This document shows positions 1-7,694 of a DNA stretch of 49,519 nucleotides, piece after piece. Location of the stretch: positions 1-49,519 of the forward strand of contig CAUJHN010000147.1 of the NCBI GenBank assembly GCA_963204825.1. Reading direction: 5' to 3'. This DNA is from Pseudomonadota bacterium (GTDB lineage Bacteria; Pseudomonadota; Alphaproteobacteria; Micavibrionales; Micavibrionaceae). Made by a program: the position numbers and the translations under genes. The notes under the pieces are model-generated. The model saw only the letters and a list, made by a program, of their open reading frames with translations. It was not told where the DNA came from and searched no databases. How positions within the stretch are numbered: position 1 is the stretch's first letter; every line of letters begins with the position of its first letter.

Positions 1-2
1 GC

Positions 3-620
3 ATAGATGTCTCGGTGGAATTGCCGCCGCCTCTCTATGATTTGAAAAGCTCTCTTCGGGAGATCAATAAAGACACGAACGCCGACGACTGGCTTGTAAG
101 AAACGGGATGCAAAAAGTATGGAAATCTTCGGATATGACGACACTGGGCTATGCCGAAGGCGGTGCGGGGTTGGTGGCCGGTTTTGGTATGGATGCGAAA
201 AAGCACGATATATACGGAGTCTATTATTGTCTTTATGTCACACATGTAGACCTCTCCATGATATTCCGCACGAAGATCGTCATTCCCAAAAATTTTAAAA
301 AGGGCGGTTGCCGTTTCAACGAAGTGCACGGGCATGAATACAGGCATTATTTAGCAAATCGTGAGGTTGTAGAAAGCTACGTTAAGAAACTGGAGGCTGA
401 TCTTCCTTCCATCATCGCCGAAATGGAAGGCACATGGCCTTATGTGGACGGAAAAACGGCGCCAAGCACGATAGAGGCGTTAAAGGGAAGTATGAAGGAT
501 GCGATAGAGGCCTATATCATGCAGGGCATGGCGGAAGAGTTGAAGCACCGCAACAACCTGATCGACACGCCCGAGGAATACGCATCTGCTGGCCCGAAAA
601 TGAAAGCCTGTAAAGATTAA
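3..620 (+). CDS. Partial HExxH protein, DUF922-like
   Basis: The reading frame is open to the left edge, so the true start is outside the window; the first in-window start codon is the GTG at 15. The visible part has an H-E-Y-R-H motif at residues 107-111 counted from that GTG, followed by a helix rich in charged residues. The layout (beta-rich N-terminal half, HExxH, long C-terminal helices) resembles DUF922-type putative zinc peptidases, but the match is by motif only. The gene ends four bases into the convergent ferritin-like gene. Function unknown. Confidence 0.6.
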   Translation: MDVSVELPPPLYDLKSSLREINKDTNADDWLVRNGMQKVWKSSDMTTLGYAEGGAGLVAGFGMDAKKHDIYGVYYCLYVTHVDLSMIFRTKIVIPKNFKKGGCRFNEVHGHEYRHYLANREVVESYVKKLEADLPSIIAEMEGTWPYVDGKTAPSTIEALKGSMKDAIEAYIMQGMAEELKHRNNLIDTPEEYASAGPKMKACKD

Positions 621-1450
621 GCGGCTTTAGCCGTGTTTTCCGCGTTCTTCACGTTCTTTTGAATAAGCCACCAGGCGAGTTTTGAAATACCTTTGCCGGC
701 GATGCCTTTGGGGTCGAATCCGCAGGCTTTGAACACCATGGCGACGGCGCGGTCGACCTGCGGCTCCTGATAATAGGAATAGGCGCGCTTCATATATTCG
801 CGGCTCCACACCTTGCGGTCGTATTGTTCGTTGTCATTCGCGTTGGCGGCGAAGAAGGCGTAGGAGAGTTCGTCGTCTTCGGATTCCGCGATGCGCCCCA
901 GCGCGATTTTCAAACGCTGCATCCGGCTCATGCCTTCTTTTTTCAGGTAACGGTTCAGCGTGTCGTAAAATAATTTGTAATGCCTGAATTCATCGCCCGC
1001 GATTTTTGCGCAGATTTCTTTCAAGACAGGCTCATCCGTCGATGTCCCGATGGCGGTGTAATACGAAGACGTGCCCGTTTCCACCATGCAGCGCGCGACC
1101 ATTTCACCGGAGCGGGAGCCGCGCACGGAGACGTCATTGTTTAAATGTTCGATTTTGTAACCTGCGCGGAATTTCGCCATCGCTTCTTCCAGGTTCCAGG
1201 ACGGATCAACGGTTTCCGCCCATTTGCCGAGCGATTTGCCGTGTTGCACTTCTTCGGTGGCCCAGCAGCGGGACATTTCCTGAAATTCGGGATCGTCCGC
1301 GAAGACTTTTTCCAGATAGGACGAATAGGCGACCGCGTTATATTCAACCAGCGCCGCGGCCTTCACCACCTTGATTAAATCGGGCGTCACCTTTGACATA
1401 TCGATCTTGTCATAGGGGATGGTGTTCATATCCCAGTGTGGCAGGCTCAT
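617..1450 (-). CDS. Ferritin-like diiron protein
   Basis: This 277-residue protein is mostly helical and carries the four-helix-bundle diiron ligand pattern: Glu36, Glu67-x-x-His70, Glu124 and Glu154-x-x-His157 (the E-E-V-Q-H and D-E-F-R-H stretches). That is the rubrerythrin/ferritin-like superfamily signature, so a di-iron oxidase, oxygenase or peroxide-scavenging role is likely; the substrate cannot be told from sequence. There is no signal peptide, so it should be cytosolic. A purine-rich GGAGATCC stretch precedes the ATG at 1450. The 3' end overlaps the convergent upstream gene by four bases. Confidence 0.7.
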   Translation of the reverse strand: MSLPHWDMNTIPYDKIDMSKVTPDLIKVVKAAALVEYNAVAYSSYLEKVFADDPEFQEMSRCWATEEVQHGKSLGKWAETVDPSWNLEEAMAKFRAGYKIEHLNNDVSVRGSRSGEMVARCMVETGTSSYYTAIGTSTDEPVLKEICAKIAGDEFRHYKLFYDTLNRYLKKEGMSRMQRLKIALGRIAESEDDELSYAFFAANANDNEQYDRKVWSREYMKRAYSYYQEPQVDRAVAMVFKACGFDPKGIAGKGISKLAWWLIQKNVKNAENTAKAA

Positions 1451-1701
1451 GGCGGATCTCCTTGGCTTTTTGGGTGTATGCGGTCTTTTTACGCCCGTTT
1501 CCTGGTTGTGGCAAGAATCTCGCTTTTCCGCATGCGATTCAAAAAGTTATGAAATGACTATTGCCTTCCGGGCAAATCATGATAAATAGGCGCCAACGCA
1601 CGTGTCTATGGCCCTTCCTTTATGGTTGTTAAGGTTATGCTACGACGGGAAATTTCTTGTTAACCGGGATGCATAATCCCCCTTAATTTGGGTTTACGTT
1701 G

Positions 1702-2925
1702 ATGACGAACCACAACCTTTCCGGCGGGGCAAACACCCCGTCTACAGCCACACACATCTCCCCTAATTCCTGCCTGCAGGATTTTGTTCGCAGCGCGCGT
1801 CCGCGCTATCCGGTGTCCGTATTGCGGCCTGACGTTCTGCGCAAGAGAGCGGAAGAAATAACCGCCGCATTTCCGGGCCGCGTGCTATATGCCGCGAAAT
1901 GCAATCCGGATGAACGCGTGCTGCACGAACTGATCGCAGGCGGCGTCGATAGCTTCGATTGTGCGTCCATCGGTGAAATAGAGTTGATTCGTAAAATAAA
2001 ACCGGATGCCACGATTTACTTTATGCACCCCAGAAAGCCGCGCGAATCCATTCACGAAGCGTATTTTAATCACGGAATCCGTGCTTTCGTTTTGGACAGC
2101 GGGGATGAACTGACAAAAATTCTGAAAGAAACCGACCATGCAAAAGATCTGACATTGTTCGTGCGTATGGCGGTGCCAAAGCAAAAAGTTGCCACGGATT
2201 TCTCCGCCAAATTCGGCGCGAGTGAAGTGGAAACGCAGCATCTTTTGGTAAGAGCGCGCAACCATTGTGAAAAACTGGGTCTTGCGTTCCATGTCGGGAC
2301 GCAATGCACGGACCCGCGCGCTTATGCGCATGCTGTTAAGGTCGCTGCGAATGTTATCAAAGCAAGCGGTGTTCGCGTCGATGCAATGGATGTCGGCGGG
2401 GGTTTTCCGGCGGATCTTGATCCGGCCAATCCGCCGCCGCCCTTTGGTATATATGCGGGCACAATTGCGAGCGCCGTGTGGAACAACGGATTAAGCGGCA
2501 TTGAACTTTTATGCGAACCTGGCCGCGCGATGGTGGCCGCGGGCGGCGCGCTGGTCGTTCGTGTCGAAGGGCGCAAAGACGACCTTCTTCATATCAACGA
2601 TGGCACCTATGGCGGCATTTTCGAAGCGGCCGGCGCGATCGGCCTTCCTTATCCGGCAGAAATGGTGCGGGTTGGAACAAAACCTGTTTCATCATGTATG
2701 CAGGCCTTCCGCCTTGCAGGGCCGACATGCGATTCCGTCGATATGATGAACGGTCCATTCATGTTGCCTTCGGATACGGGCGAAGGCGATTATGTCGTAC
2801 TCACCCAACTGGGCGCGTACGGCGAAGTTTCCCGCACCTCATTCAACGGGTACGACCGCGTTATTCACGTCGTGGAACGTGGTATGGGTACCGCCGCGAC
2901 AGGCCCGATGGCAGAGGTGGCGTAA
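1702..2925 (+). CDS. Group IV PLP decarboxylase (ornithine decarboxylase-like)
   Basis: A 407-residue alanine-racemase-fold decarboxylase of the ornithine/diaminopimelate/carboxynorspermidine group. Visible motifs are A-A-K-C-N-P (Schiff-base lysine near residue 67), H-V-G-T-Q, D-V-G-G-G-F-P, C-E-P-G-R (PLP phosphate binding), N-D-G-T-Y-G-G and C-D-S-V-D near the C terminus, which supplies the cross-subunit active-site cysteine and aspartate of ornithine decarboxylases. It most likely makes putrescine from ornithine, though lysine or another basic amino acid is possible. A TTG directly before the ATG at 1702 could also start it; neither has a strong ribosome site. Only one base separates its stop from the next start, so the AdoMetDC-like protein is probably translationally coupled. 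Confidence 0.85.
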   Translation: MTNHNLSGGANTPSTATHISPNSCLQDFVRSARPRYPVSVLRPDVLRKRAEEITAAFPGRVLYAAKCNPDERVLHELIAGGVDSFDCASIGEIELIRKIKPDATIYFMHPRKPRESIHEAYFNHGIRAFVLDSGDELTKILKETDHAKDLTLFVRMAVPKQKVATDFSAKFGASEVETQHLLVRARNHCEKLGLAFHVGTQCTDPRAYAHAVKVAANVIKASGVRVDAMDVGGGFPADLDPANPPPPFGIYAGTIASAVWNNGLSGIELLCEPGRAMVAAGGALVVRVEGRKDDLLHINDGTYGGIFEAAGAIGLPYPAEMVRVGTKPVSSCMQAFRLAGPTCDSVDMMNGPFMLPSDTGEGDYVVLTQLGAYGEVSRTSFNGYDRVIHVVERGMGTAATGPMAEVA

Positions 2926-2926
2926 G

Positions 2927-3679
2927 ATGGCGCTTTCCGGCATTGTAGGTGATCACGCTTATGCAAACTTCGTATTGAGGGACGCATTCAAAGGTTCCAC
3001 ACACTCTCTTGCCATGGAATGTGCGCGGGAATCCGGTCTGAAGGTTGTGTCTGGAATATCAGGTAAGTTCAGGAGCGGCGCATCGGCATCCATGCTCGTT
3101 TTGGCGGCCAGCTCCTGTGTTGTTAAAAACTGGGGCGGAAAATCTATTCATATTGATGTTTATACATGTGGCGATGAGGGAGCGCCCGTTCCTGCTATTC
3201 AAAGCATGGCCAGAAAATTTGGCATCGTTTCCGATGTGCGCATTGGCGAAATTAAACGTGGGATGTTGCCACCCGCTGGCATACTGCGCGGTGATCCAAT
3301 CCATTATAAAGAACGTCCTATATTAAATGTCATGGATATAGAACACAGACGTGATGTTAGCGATGAGAGAATTTACAATGTTCTTTCTTCCACAATCAGA
3401 AGGATTTCTGGCACAGAGAATGTGATGGCTGTTAAACACAAATTTGAACCCCATGGTCTTACAGGGATCATAGGGTTTGAGTGCGCGGGCTATCTTTGCC
3501 ATGCGGACTTACATACATTTCCTGAAAATAGATATTCCAGCATTACGATTGCTGCGCCGGCGTGGGTATGTGAGAAGATTCAACGTGTATTGGAGCAAAG
3601 ACTTCCCCAAAGTATTCGAGGGGATATGTCATGCCATCAACGCTACCCTTATGCAGAAAATAATTTATTGGCCGCATAA
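2927..3679 (+). CDS. Tandem AdoMetDC-like (SpeD fold) protein
   Basis: The 250-residue product appears to contain two AdoMetDC-like units. Unit 1 (about residues 8-113) has S-I-H-I-D-V-Y-T-C-G-D at 73-83 and E-I-K-R-G-M at 108-113, both typical of bacterial SpeD, but the segment where the E-S-H self-cleavage site should lie reads A-S-S-C. Unit 2 (about 137-232) has K-F-E-P-H-G-L-T-G at 172-180 and H-T-F-P-E at 196-200, matching the SpeD K-F-x-P-x-G-V-x-G and H-S/T-F/W-P-E motifs; the pyruvoyl serine position aligns with Cys191, and the segment before it is about four residues longer. Bacterial SpeD is about 120-130 residues, so this is double length. It could be a heterodimer-like enzyme, a neofunctionalised decarboxylase or a regulatory pseudoenzyme. 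It follows the PLP decarboxylase by one base, supporting a polyamine role. Confidence 0.7.
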   Translation: MALSGIVGDHAYANFVLRDAFKGSTHSLAMECARESGLKVVSGISGKFRSGASASMLVLAASSCVVKNWGGKSIHIDVYTCGDEGAPVPAIQSMARKFGIVSDVRIGEIKRGMLPPAGILRGDPIHYKERPILNVMDIEHRRDVSDERIYNVLSSTIRRISGTENVMAVKHKFEPHGLTGIIGFECAGYLCHADLHTFPENRYSSITIAAPAWVCEKIQRVLEQRLPQSIRGDMSCHQRYPYAENNLLAA

Positions 3680-3680
3680 T

Positions 3681-3710
3681 AAAAAACCCGCCAATCCGGC
3701 GGGTTTTTTG
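3681..3710. terminator. Bidirectional intrinsic terminator
   Basis: A CCCGCC-AAT-CCGGCGGG hairpin is flanked by an A-run on the left and a T-run on the right. It can stop transcription from the decarboxylase unit (plus strand) and from nrdB (minus strand), whose stops lie on either side. Confidence 0.85.
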
Positions 3711-3723
3711 TGAATGTCGGTTG

Positions 3724-4806
3724 TTATTCCGCTGCGAGGATATCGTCGCCGTTGTCGTTCCCCGTGCCGCCGATTTTTTTGCCGTAGGTGCCGGAGAAGA
3801 TTCCATCGGAGAAAACTTCTTCCCATGTGCCGCCCGTGCTTGCTCTGGAATATTCCGTCGCGCGGTTTTCGAAGAAGTTTGTATGTTCCGCACCGTTCAG
3901 CATTTCATCCATCCATGGCAGCGGGTTTTTCTCTATTCCGAACACGGGTTCGAGGTTGAGCTGCTGCAGACGGCGGTCGCCGATGTAGCGGATGTAGTTT
4001 TTCACTTCCTGCGCGGTCAGACCCTGAATTTCACCTGCAGAGAAGGCAAGATCGATAAAGGCGTCTTCAAAGCCGACGATCGTCGTGCAGGAATCCGTTA
4101 TTTCTTTTTTCAGCTCGTCATCCCATATATCGCGGTTTTCATCGATAAAGGAATTAAAGAGCTTAATCATGGAAAGGCAGTGCAGCGTTTCATCCCGCAC
4201 CGACCATGTGACGATCTGCCCCATGCCCTTCATTTTGTTGAAGCGCGGGAAGTTCATCAGGATTGCGAAGGAGGCAAACAATTGCAGGCCTTCCGTGAAT
4301 GCGCCAAACATTGCCATTGTTTTTGCAATATCGCGGCGGCTGCTCATCGACGCGTTTTGCATGTAATCGAACTTGTCCTTCATCTCCTTGTATTTCAAGA
4401 AGGCGGAGTATTCGATTTCCGGCATGCCGATCGTATCGAGCAGGTGGGAGTAAGCGGCAATGTGCACCGTTTCAATGTTGGAGAAGGCGGAGAGCATCAT
4501 CTGCACTTCGACGGGGCCGAAGACTTGAGAATAATGCTTCATGTAACAGTTATTTACTTCCACGTCGGATTGCGTGAAGAAGCGGAAAATCTGCGTCATC
4601 AGGTTGCGTTCGGAATCGGTTAAGTTCTTTTTCCAGTCGCGCACGTCTTCGGCGAGCGGCACTTCTTCCGGGATCCAGTGAATGCGTTGTTGAGTCAGCC
4701 AAGCTTCGTAGCACCAGGGGTAAAGGAAAGGTTTATAAACATGGCGTTCCTGCAAAAGGGGTGAATTCGCTTTTTCGACGTCATTGATCTCTTTGGCTTT
4801 GGCCAT
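3724..4806 (-). CDS. nrdB: Class I ribonucleotide reductase small subunit
   Basis: NrdB houses the diiron-tyrosyl radical used by NrdA to reduce ribonucleotides. The I-E-T-V-H-I-A-A-Y stretch carries the Glu, His and radical Tyr; A-F-T-E-G and R-D-E-T-L-H supply the remaining iron ligands; the C-terminal third has the usual N-P-L-P-W-M and N-F-F-E-N-R motifs. The start at 4806 is chosen because AGGAG lies eight bases upstream; the frame stays open to an ATG at 4887, but that extra stretch is poorly protein-like. The product is 360 residues, normal for the family. nrdA lies about 3 kb away on the same strand with phosphate-uptake genes between, so the two are not one operon. Paired NrdR boxes lie upstream at 4957-5004. 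Confidence 0.95.
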   Translation of the reverse strand: MAKAKEINDVEKANSPLLQERHVYKPFLYPWCYEAWLTQQRIHWIPEEVPLAEDVRDWKKNLTDSERNLMTQIFRFFTQSDVEVNNCYMKHYSQVFGPVEVQMMLSAFSNIETVHIAAYSHLLDTIGMPEIEYSAFLKYKEMKDKFDYMQNASMSSRRDIAKTMAMFGAFTEGLQLFASFAILMNFPRFNKMKGMGQIVTWSVRDETLHCLSMIKLFNSFIDENRDIWDDELKKEITDSCTTIVGFEDAFIDLAFSAGEIQGLTAQEVKNYIRYIGDRRLQQLNLEPVFGIEKNPLPWMDEMLNGAEHTNFFENRATEYSRASTGGTWEEVFSDGIFSGTYGKKIGGTGNDNGDDILAAE

Positions 4807-4883
4807 TTTCTTAACTCCTGATTTTTTGAATTTCGGTTTTGACTCTAGTGCTCCCTTAAATGAATCCGAGTCATTTCGGCGAT

Positions 4884-4892
4884 TCATCCACA
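4884..4892 (+). promoter_or_regulatory. Possible DnaA box in nrdB leader
   Basis: TCATCCACA differs from the DnaA box TTATCCACA at one base and lies about 80 bases before the nrdB start. Alone it is weak evidence, but nrdA carries a clear DnaA-box cluster. Confidence 0.3.
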
Positions 4893-4956
4893 GATTCTGA
4901 TTCCATATTAAGGGCGGTATCCACGCCGGGCAGGTAGGTCTTTGAAAACATTCAAA

Positions 4957-5004
4957 AATCTATATTTAGCGTAAATAGTGATATAACTATACAATATATA
5001 GTAG
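4957..5004 (-). promoter_or_regulatory. Pair of NrdR boxes upstream of nrdB
   Basis: Two sites fit the NrdR palindrome with core C-W-A-T-A-T-A-T-W-G: AATCTATATTTAGCGT at 4957-4972 and ATACAATATATAGTAG at 4989-5004. Their centres are 32 bases apart, three helical turns, which is the arrangement NrdR uses for cooperative binding. They lie in the divergent region between nrdB and the DUF47-pit pair and are most simply read as the repressor sites of nrdB. Confidence 0.8.
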
Positions 5005-5126
5005 TTTTGTCCAGATGCCCTTTTCGAAATTTTCGATCTTTCCCACGGTCTTTCTTATCCTTCTCTTTCACATTTCTCCTCAATTGTGTAGAGAGAAGGA
5101 AAATCGATAACAAAAAGGGGTCTTTT

Positions 5127-5765
5127 ATGAGCTTTTTAGCAAAGCTTCTGCCAAGCGAAGAAAAATTCCACGTCCTGATGCGGGCCATGTCTGCGAACGC
5201 GCTGGAAGGCGCCGTTCTCCTGAAACAATTTATGAATCAGAATCCGGGCACCGGCCGCGATGAAACGGGGCAGAAAATCGCCGCGATGAAGGCGGAATCG
5301 AAAACGCTGATGGCAAAAGTCACGCGCGAGGTCTCGCTCAGCTTCATCACGCCGTTCGACCGCGAAGACATTCAGGAAATTTCCGGTCAGCTTTACAAGA
5401 TCACGAAGACCATCGACAAAATCCGGGAACGTCTGGAACTCCACAATCTCGGCAGCGACCGCGGCGATTTCGCGCGTCAGGTGGATCTGATCCAGCAGGA
5501 AGCCGCCGTGATGAACGACATTATCGAAGCGCTGACGAAAAAGGGCGGCGAAAAATCGATCATCGACAAGGTCGCCACGCTGCACACGCTCGAAGCCCAC
5601 GGGGATGAAGTGCTCGGCAACCTGCTCGCCAATCTGTTCAACGGTGGCCGCGATGTGCGGGACCTGATCCTGCGCAAAGACATATACGACATGCTGGAAA
5701 AGGTTCTGGATCGCTACCGCGATGCCGCCGGTGTCGCCCTGCAAATCGTTTTGAAAAACAGCTGA
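5127..5765 (+). CDS. DUF47 / PhoU-like phosphate transport accessory protein
   Basis: A 212-residue, almost entirely helical protein of the DUF47 (PhoU-related) family, typically encoded just before Pit-type phosphate transporters and thought to control or assist them. The start at 5127 is preceded by AAGGGG; the frame extends further upstream but without protein-like sequence or a ribosome site. Repeated E-x-x-D/H patterns (for example T-L-E-A-H-G-D-E) fit PhoU-like metal-binding helices. Its stop is one base from the pit start, so the two form an operon. Confidence 0.85.
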   Translation: MSFLAKLLPSEEKFHVLMRAMSANALEGAVLLKQFMNQNPGTGRDETGQKIAAMKAESKTLMAKVTREVSLSFITPFDREDIQEISGQLYKITKTIDKIRERLELHNLGSDRGDFARQVDLIQQEAAVMNDIIEALTKKGGEKSIIDKVATLHTLEAHGDEVLGNLLANLFNGGRDVRDLILRKDIYDMLEKVLDRYRDAAGVALQIVLKNS

Positions 5766-5766
5766 T

Positions 5767-6762
5767 ATGGATCCGGTTATTCTTCTGGTCATTGTCGTCG
5801 CCCTGACGCTGGTTTTCGACTTCATCAACGGATTCCATGATGCGGCGAACGCCATCGCGACTGTGGTTTCCACGCGTGTGATGCGGCCGACGACGGCGGT
5901 TATCTATGGCGCATCGCTCAATTTTGTCGGCGCGCTTCTGGGAACGGAAGTCGCGGCGACCATCGGCAAGGACCTCGTGGACCCGCAGGCCATTACGATG
6001 GTGACCGTGTTTTGCACGATGATCGCGGCGATATGCTGGAATCTTTTGACATGGTGGAAAGGGCTGCCGACCAGCTCATCCCACGCGCTGATAGGGTCCC
6101 TTCTGGGCGCGACTTTTTTCTCCAGCGGCGGCCTTGAAAACATCCATCTGGATAAGGTCTGGGACAAGGTCGTTTCGCCGATGGTCACCTCCCCGGTTCT
6201 GGGCGTTGTCATAGGATTCTCTTTGATGACGATGCTGACATGGCTTGTCTGGCGCACCAAGCTGCCCAAAACCAACCGCCGCTTCGGGCGGCTGCAGATT
6301 CTGTCCGCAGGCTTTATGGCCGTATCGCATGGCCACAACGATGCGCAAAAATCCATGGGTATCATCGCGCTTGCGCTTATGCTCACCTATCCCGGCGAAC
6401 AATTCGACGTGCCCCTCTGGGTGATTCTTTCCTGCGCTATCGCGATGGGGCTTGGCACCATGTCGGGCGGCTGGCGTATTATCCGAACGCTGGGGTCGAA
6501 GATGATCAAACTGCAACCTATTCACGGCTTTGCCGCAGAAACGACGGCGTCCCTCATCATCACGGGCGCTTCGCAATTCGGCATTCCCGTTTCAACGACG
6601 CAGGTCATTTCGTCTTCCATCCTCGGCGTCGGCGCGACGCGCGGCTTTTCCGCCGTGCGCTGGGGCATCGTCGGCAACATCGTCTGGGCGTGGATTTTGA
6701 CCCTGCCGCTGACGTTCGGCTTCGCCGGGCTTTTGATGACTCTGATGAAGACCGTATTTTAA
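5767..6762 (+). CDS. pit: Low-affinity inorganic phosphate transporter, PiT family
   Basis: A 331-residue integral membrane protein with two inverted PiT signature repeats: G-F-H-D-A-A-N-A near residue 22 and S-H-G-H-N-D-A-Q-K near residue 192, each leading into a hydrophobic block. The family imports metal-phosphate with H+ or Na+. About ten membrane segments can be seen, and G-I-P-V-S-T-T-Q in the C-terminal half is the usual conserved loop. It is co-transcribed with the DUF47 gene in front. Its stop codon overlaps the T-run of a terminator that points the other way, serving the riboswitch unit on the minus strand. Confidence 0.92.
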   Translation: MDPVILLVIVVALTLVFDFINGFHDAANAIATVVSTRVMRPTTAVIYGASLNFVGALLGTEVAATIGKDLVDPQAITMVTVFCTMIAAICWNLLTWWKGLPTSSSHALIGSLLGATFFSSGGLENIHLDKVWDKVVSPMVTSPVLGVVIGFSLMTMLTWLVWRTKLPKTNRRFGRLQILSAGFMAVSHGHNDAQKSMGIIALALMLTYPGEQFDVPLWVILSCAIAMGLGTMSGGWRIIRTLGSKMIKLQPIHGFAAETTASLIITGASQFGIPVSTTQVISSSILGVGATRGFSAVRWGIVGNIVWAWILTLPLTFGFAGLLMTLMKTVF

Positions 6763-6798
6763 AAAGAACCCCGCCGTGCCGAAGACAAGCGGGGTTCC
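6761..6798 (-). terminator. Intrinsic terminator behind the TPP riboswitch
   Basis: Read on the minus strand, GAACCCCGC pairs with GCGGGGTTC and is followed directly by TTTTT, whose last bases overlap the pit stop codon. On the plus strand the hairpin lacks a T-run, so its proper direction is minus. It starts only a few bases after the riboswitch. Confidence 0.8.
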
Positions 6799-6802
6799 AT
6801 TT

Positions 6803-6888
6803 GCAAACTCCCTTCGTCGGTATGACCCGCCTCAGGTTATGGGGATGTGATCTCAGCCATTTATAAAACGGCACTCCCGTTGCGCGGC
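6803..6888 (-). promoter_or_regulatory. TPP riboswitch (THI element), orphan
   Basis: The minus strand reads CGGGAGTGCC, then GGCTGAGAT, then ATAACCTGA, then GGGTCATACCGACGAAGGGA, in the order and spacing of the thiamine-pyrophosphate aptamer (consensus G-G-G-G-U-G-C-C, G-C-U-G-A-G-A, A-C-C-U-G-A, then U-G-G-x-U-A-A-U-x-C-C-A-G-C-G-x-A-G-G-G-A). The P4 helix has compensating changes (CGG with CCG). Flanking GCAAC and GTTTGC can close P1. A terminator follows at once, but no thiamine gene does: the next sequence is the antisense of pit. Confidence 0.85.
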
Positions 6889-7006
6889 ACATTCGCAATC
6901 CGGATAAACCGGATCCGAACAACTGAAACGACGGGCGTATTTCATCCGCATCGATTCATACTGCCGCCCTCGCCAACAAGTCTGGGCCGCGTCCGTTCCT
7001 TAAAAA

Positions 7007-7591
7007 TCAGGCCAGCGAGGTGGGTTTTTTTTGCGCTTCCAAAAGCGGGCGCAATTCCCACACGGATGGAATGCGCGCAGACAGCGTGTAATGGGCCACG
7101 CCTTCCAAAGATAAAACCAGTTCCAGGCTTACGGATCTTGCGCGCATGGTGGAAAGCAGGGCGGCGGCGTCGATCGGCGTGCCGACGGTCTTCCGCAGCG
7201 TTTCACCCGGCACCGCGCTGGCTTTGGCCTTATAGAGGATAAGATGCGATTTTCCCTGTTCCAGGGCTGCGACGCAAAGACCGCGCAGGTAGTACCGGTT
7301 GAATTCCCGCTCCGATAAAATCCGCGCCGATTGCGCCTTGTTGATCGCGCGCTTGACTGTGCGCCCCATGGAAGATTTCAGATATTCTGTGTCGAGGAAA
7401 CAGTTGCGGCGGGTGAGCTCACGCTCCAGCCAGACATCGGTGTGGTATTGGATGGCGTCTTTCAGCAGGGATTCCCATTTCTGCTTGCCGGATTCGTTTA
7501 AACGCGGGCTTAGGTAAAGATCCCCGTGCTCGAATTCCGCCAGCATGTACTGGCGCACCGTGTCGTTCAGATTGAGATAGTCGAGTCCCAT
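7007..7591 (-). CDS. Conserved hypothetical protein
   Basis: A 194-residue soluble protein with no signal peptide or membrane segment. The start at 7591 has a good GGAGG site. The N-terminal part (L-N-L-N-D-T-V-R, then L-Y-L-S-P-R-L-N-E-S-G) and the middle (E-F-N-R-Y-Y-L-R-G-L-C) resemble a family of uncharacterised bacterial and phage proteins I remember only as hypothetical. The C-terminal half looks like an alpha/beta domain. It lies behind nrdA on the same strand but is separated by a terminator, so it is probably its own transcript. Confidence 0.65.
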   Translation of the reverse strand: MGLDYLNLNDTVRQYMLAEFEHGDLYLSPRLNESGKQKWESLLKDAIQYHTDVWLERELTRRNCFLDTEYLKSSMGRTVKRAINKAQSARILSEREFNRYYLRGLCVAALEQGKSHLILYKAKASAVPGETLRKTVGTPIDAAALLSTMRARSVSLELVLSLEGVAHYTLSARIPSVWELRPLLEAQKKPTSLA

Positions 7592-7661
7592 GGTTCCTCC
7601 ATGTGGTTCATACGTTCTGTATGGGATTCAGAATAGGGTGCCTGCGCGATGATTGCAAAGA

Positions 7662-7694
7662 TAAAAAAGCCCCCGGTGCTGGGGGCTTTTTTTT
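7662..7694 (-). terminator. Intrinsic terminator of nrdA
   Basis: A GCCCCC-AGCACC-GGGGGC hairpin (minus-strand reading) sits between runs of A and T, directly after the nrdA stop at 7693. Confidence 0.85.

Noticed and set aside
1666-1691. Possible speF-type regulatory RNA before the PLP decarboxylase
   Set aside because: A GGGAT-GCATA-ATCCC hairpin lies in the 250-base leader, and such RNAs occur upstream of alphaproteobacterial ornithine decarboxylases, but I cannot match the motif from memory well enough to claim it.
3721-4623. 300-codon frame antisense to nrdB
   Set aside because: It is the complement of a clear nrdB sequence; His/Arg/Gly-rich composition is typical of such shadows.
6605-6922. 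105-codon minus-strand frame across the riboswitch
   Set aside because: It would translate the TPP aptamer and terminator and then run antisense to pit; the structure explains this stretch better than a protein.
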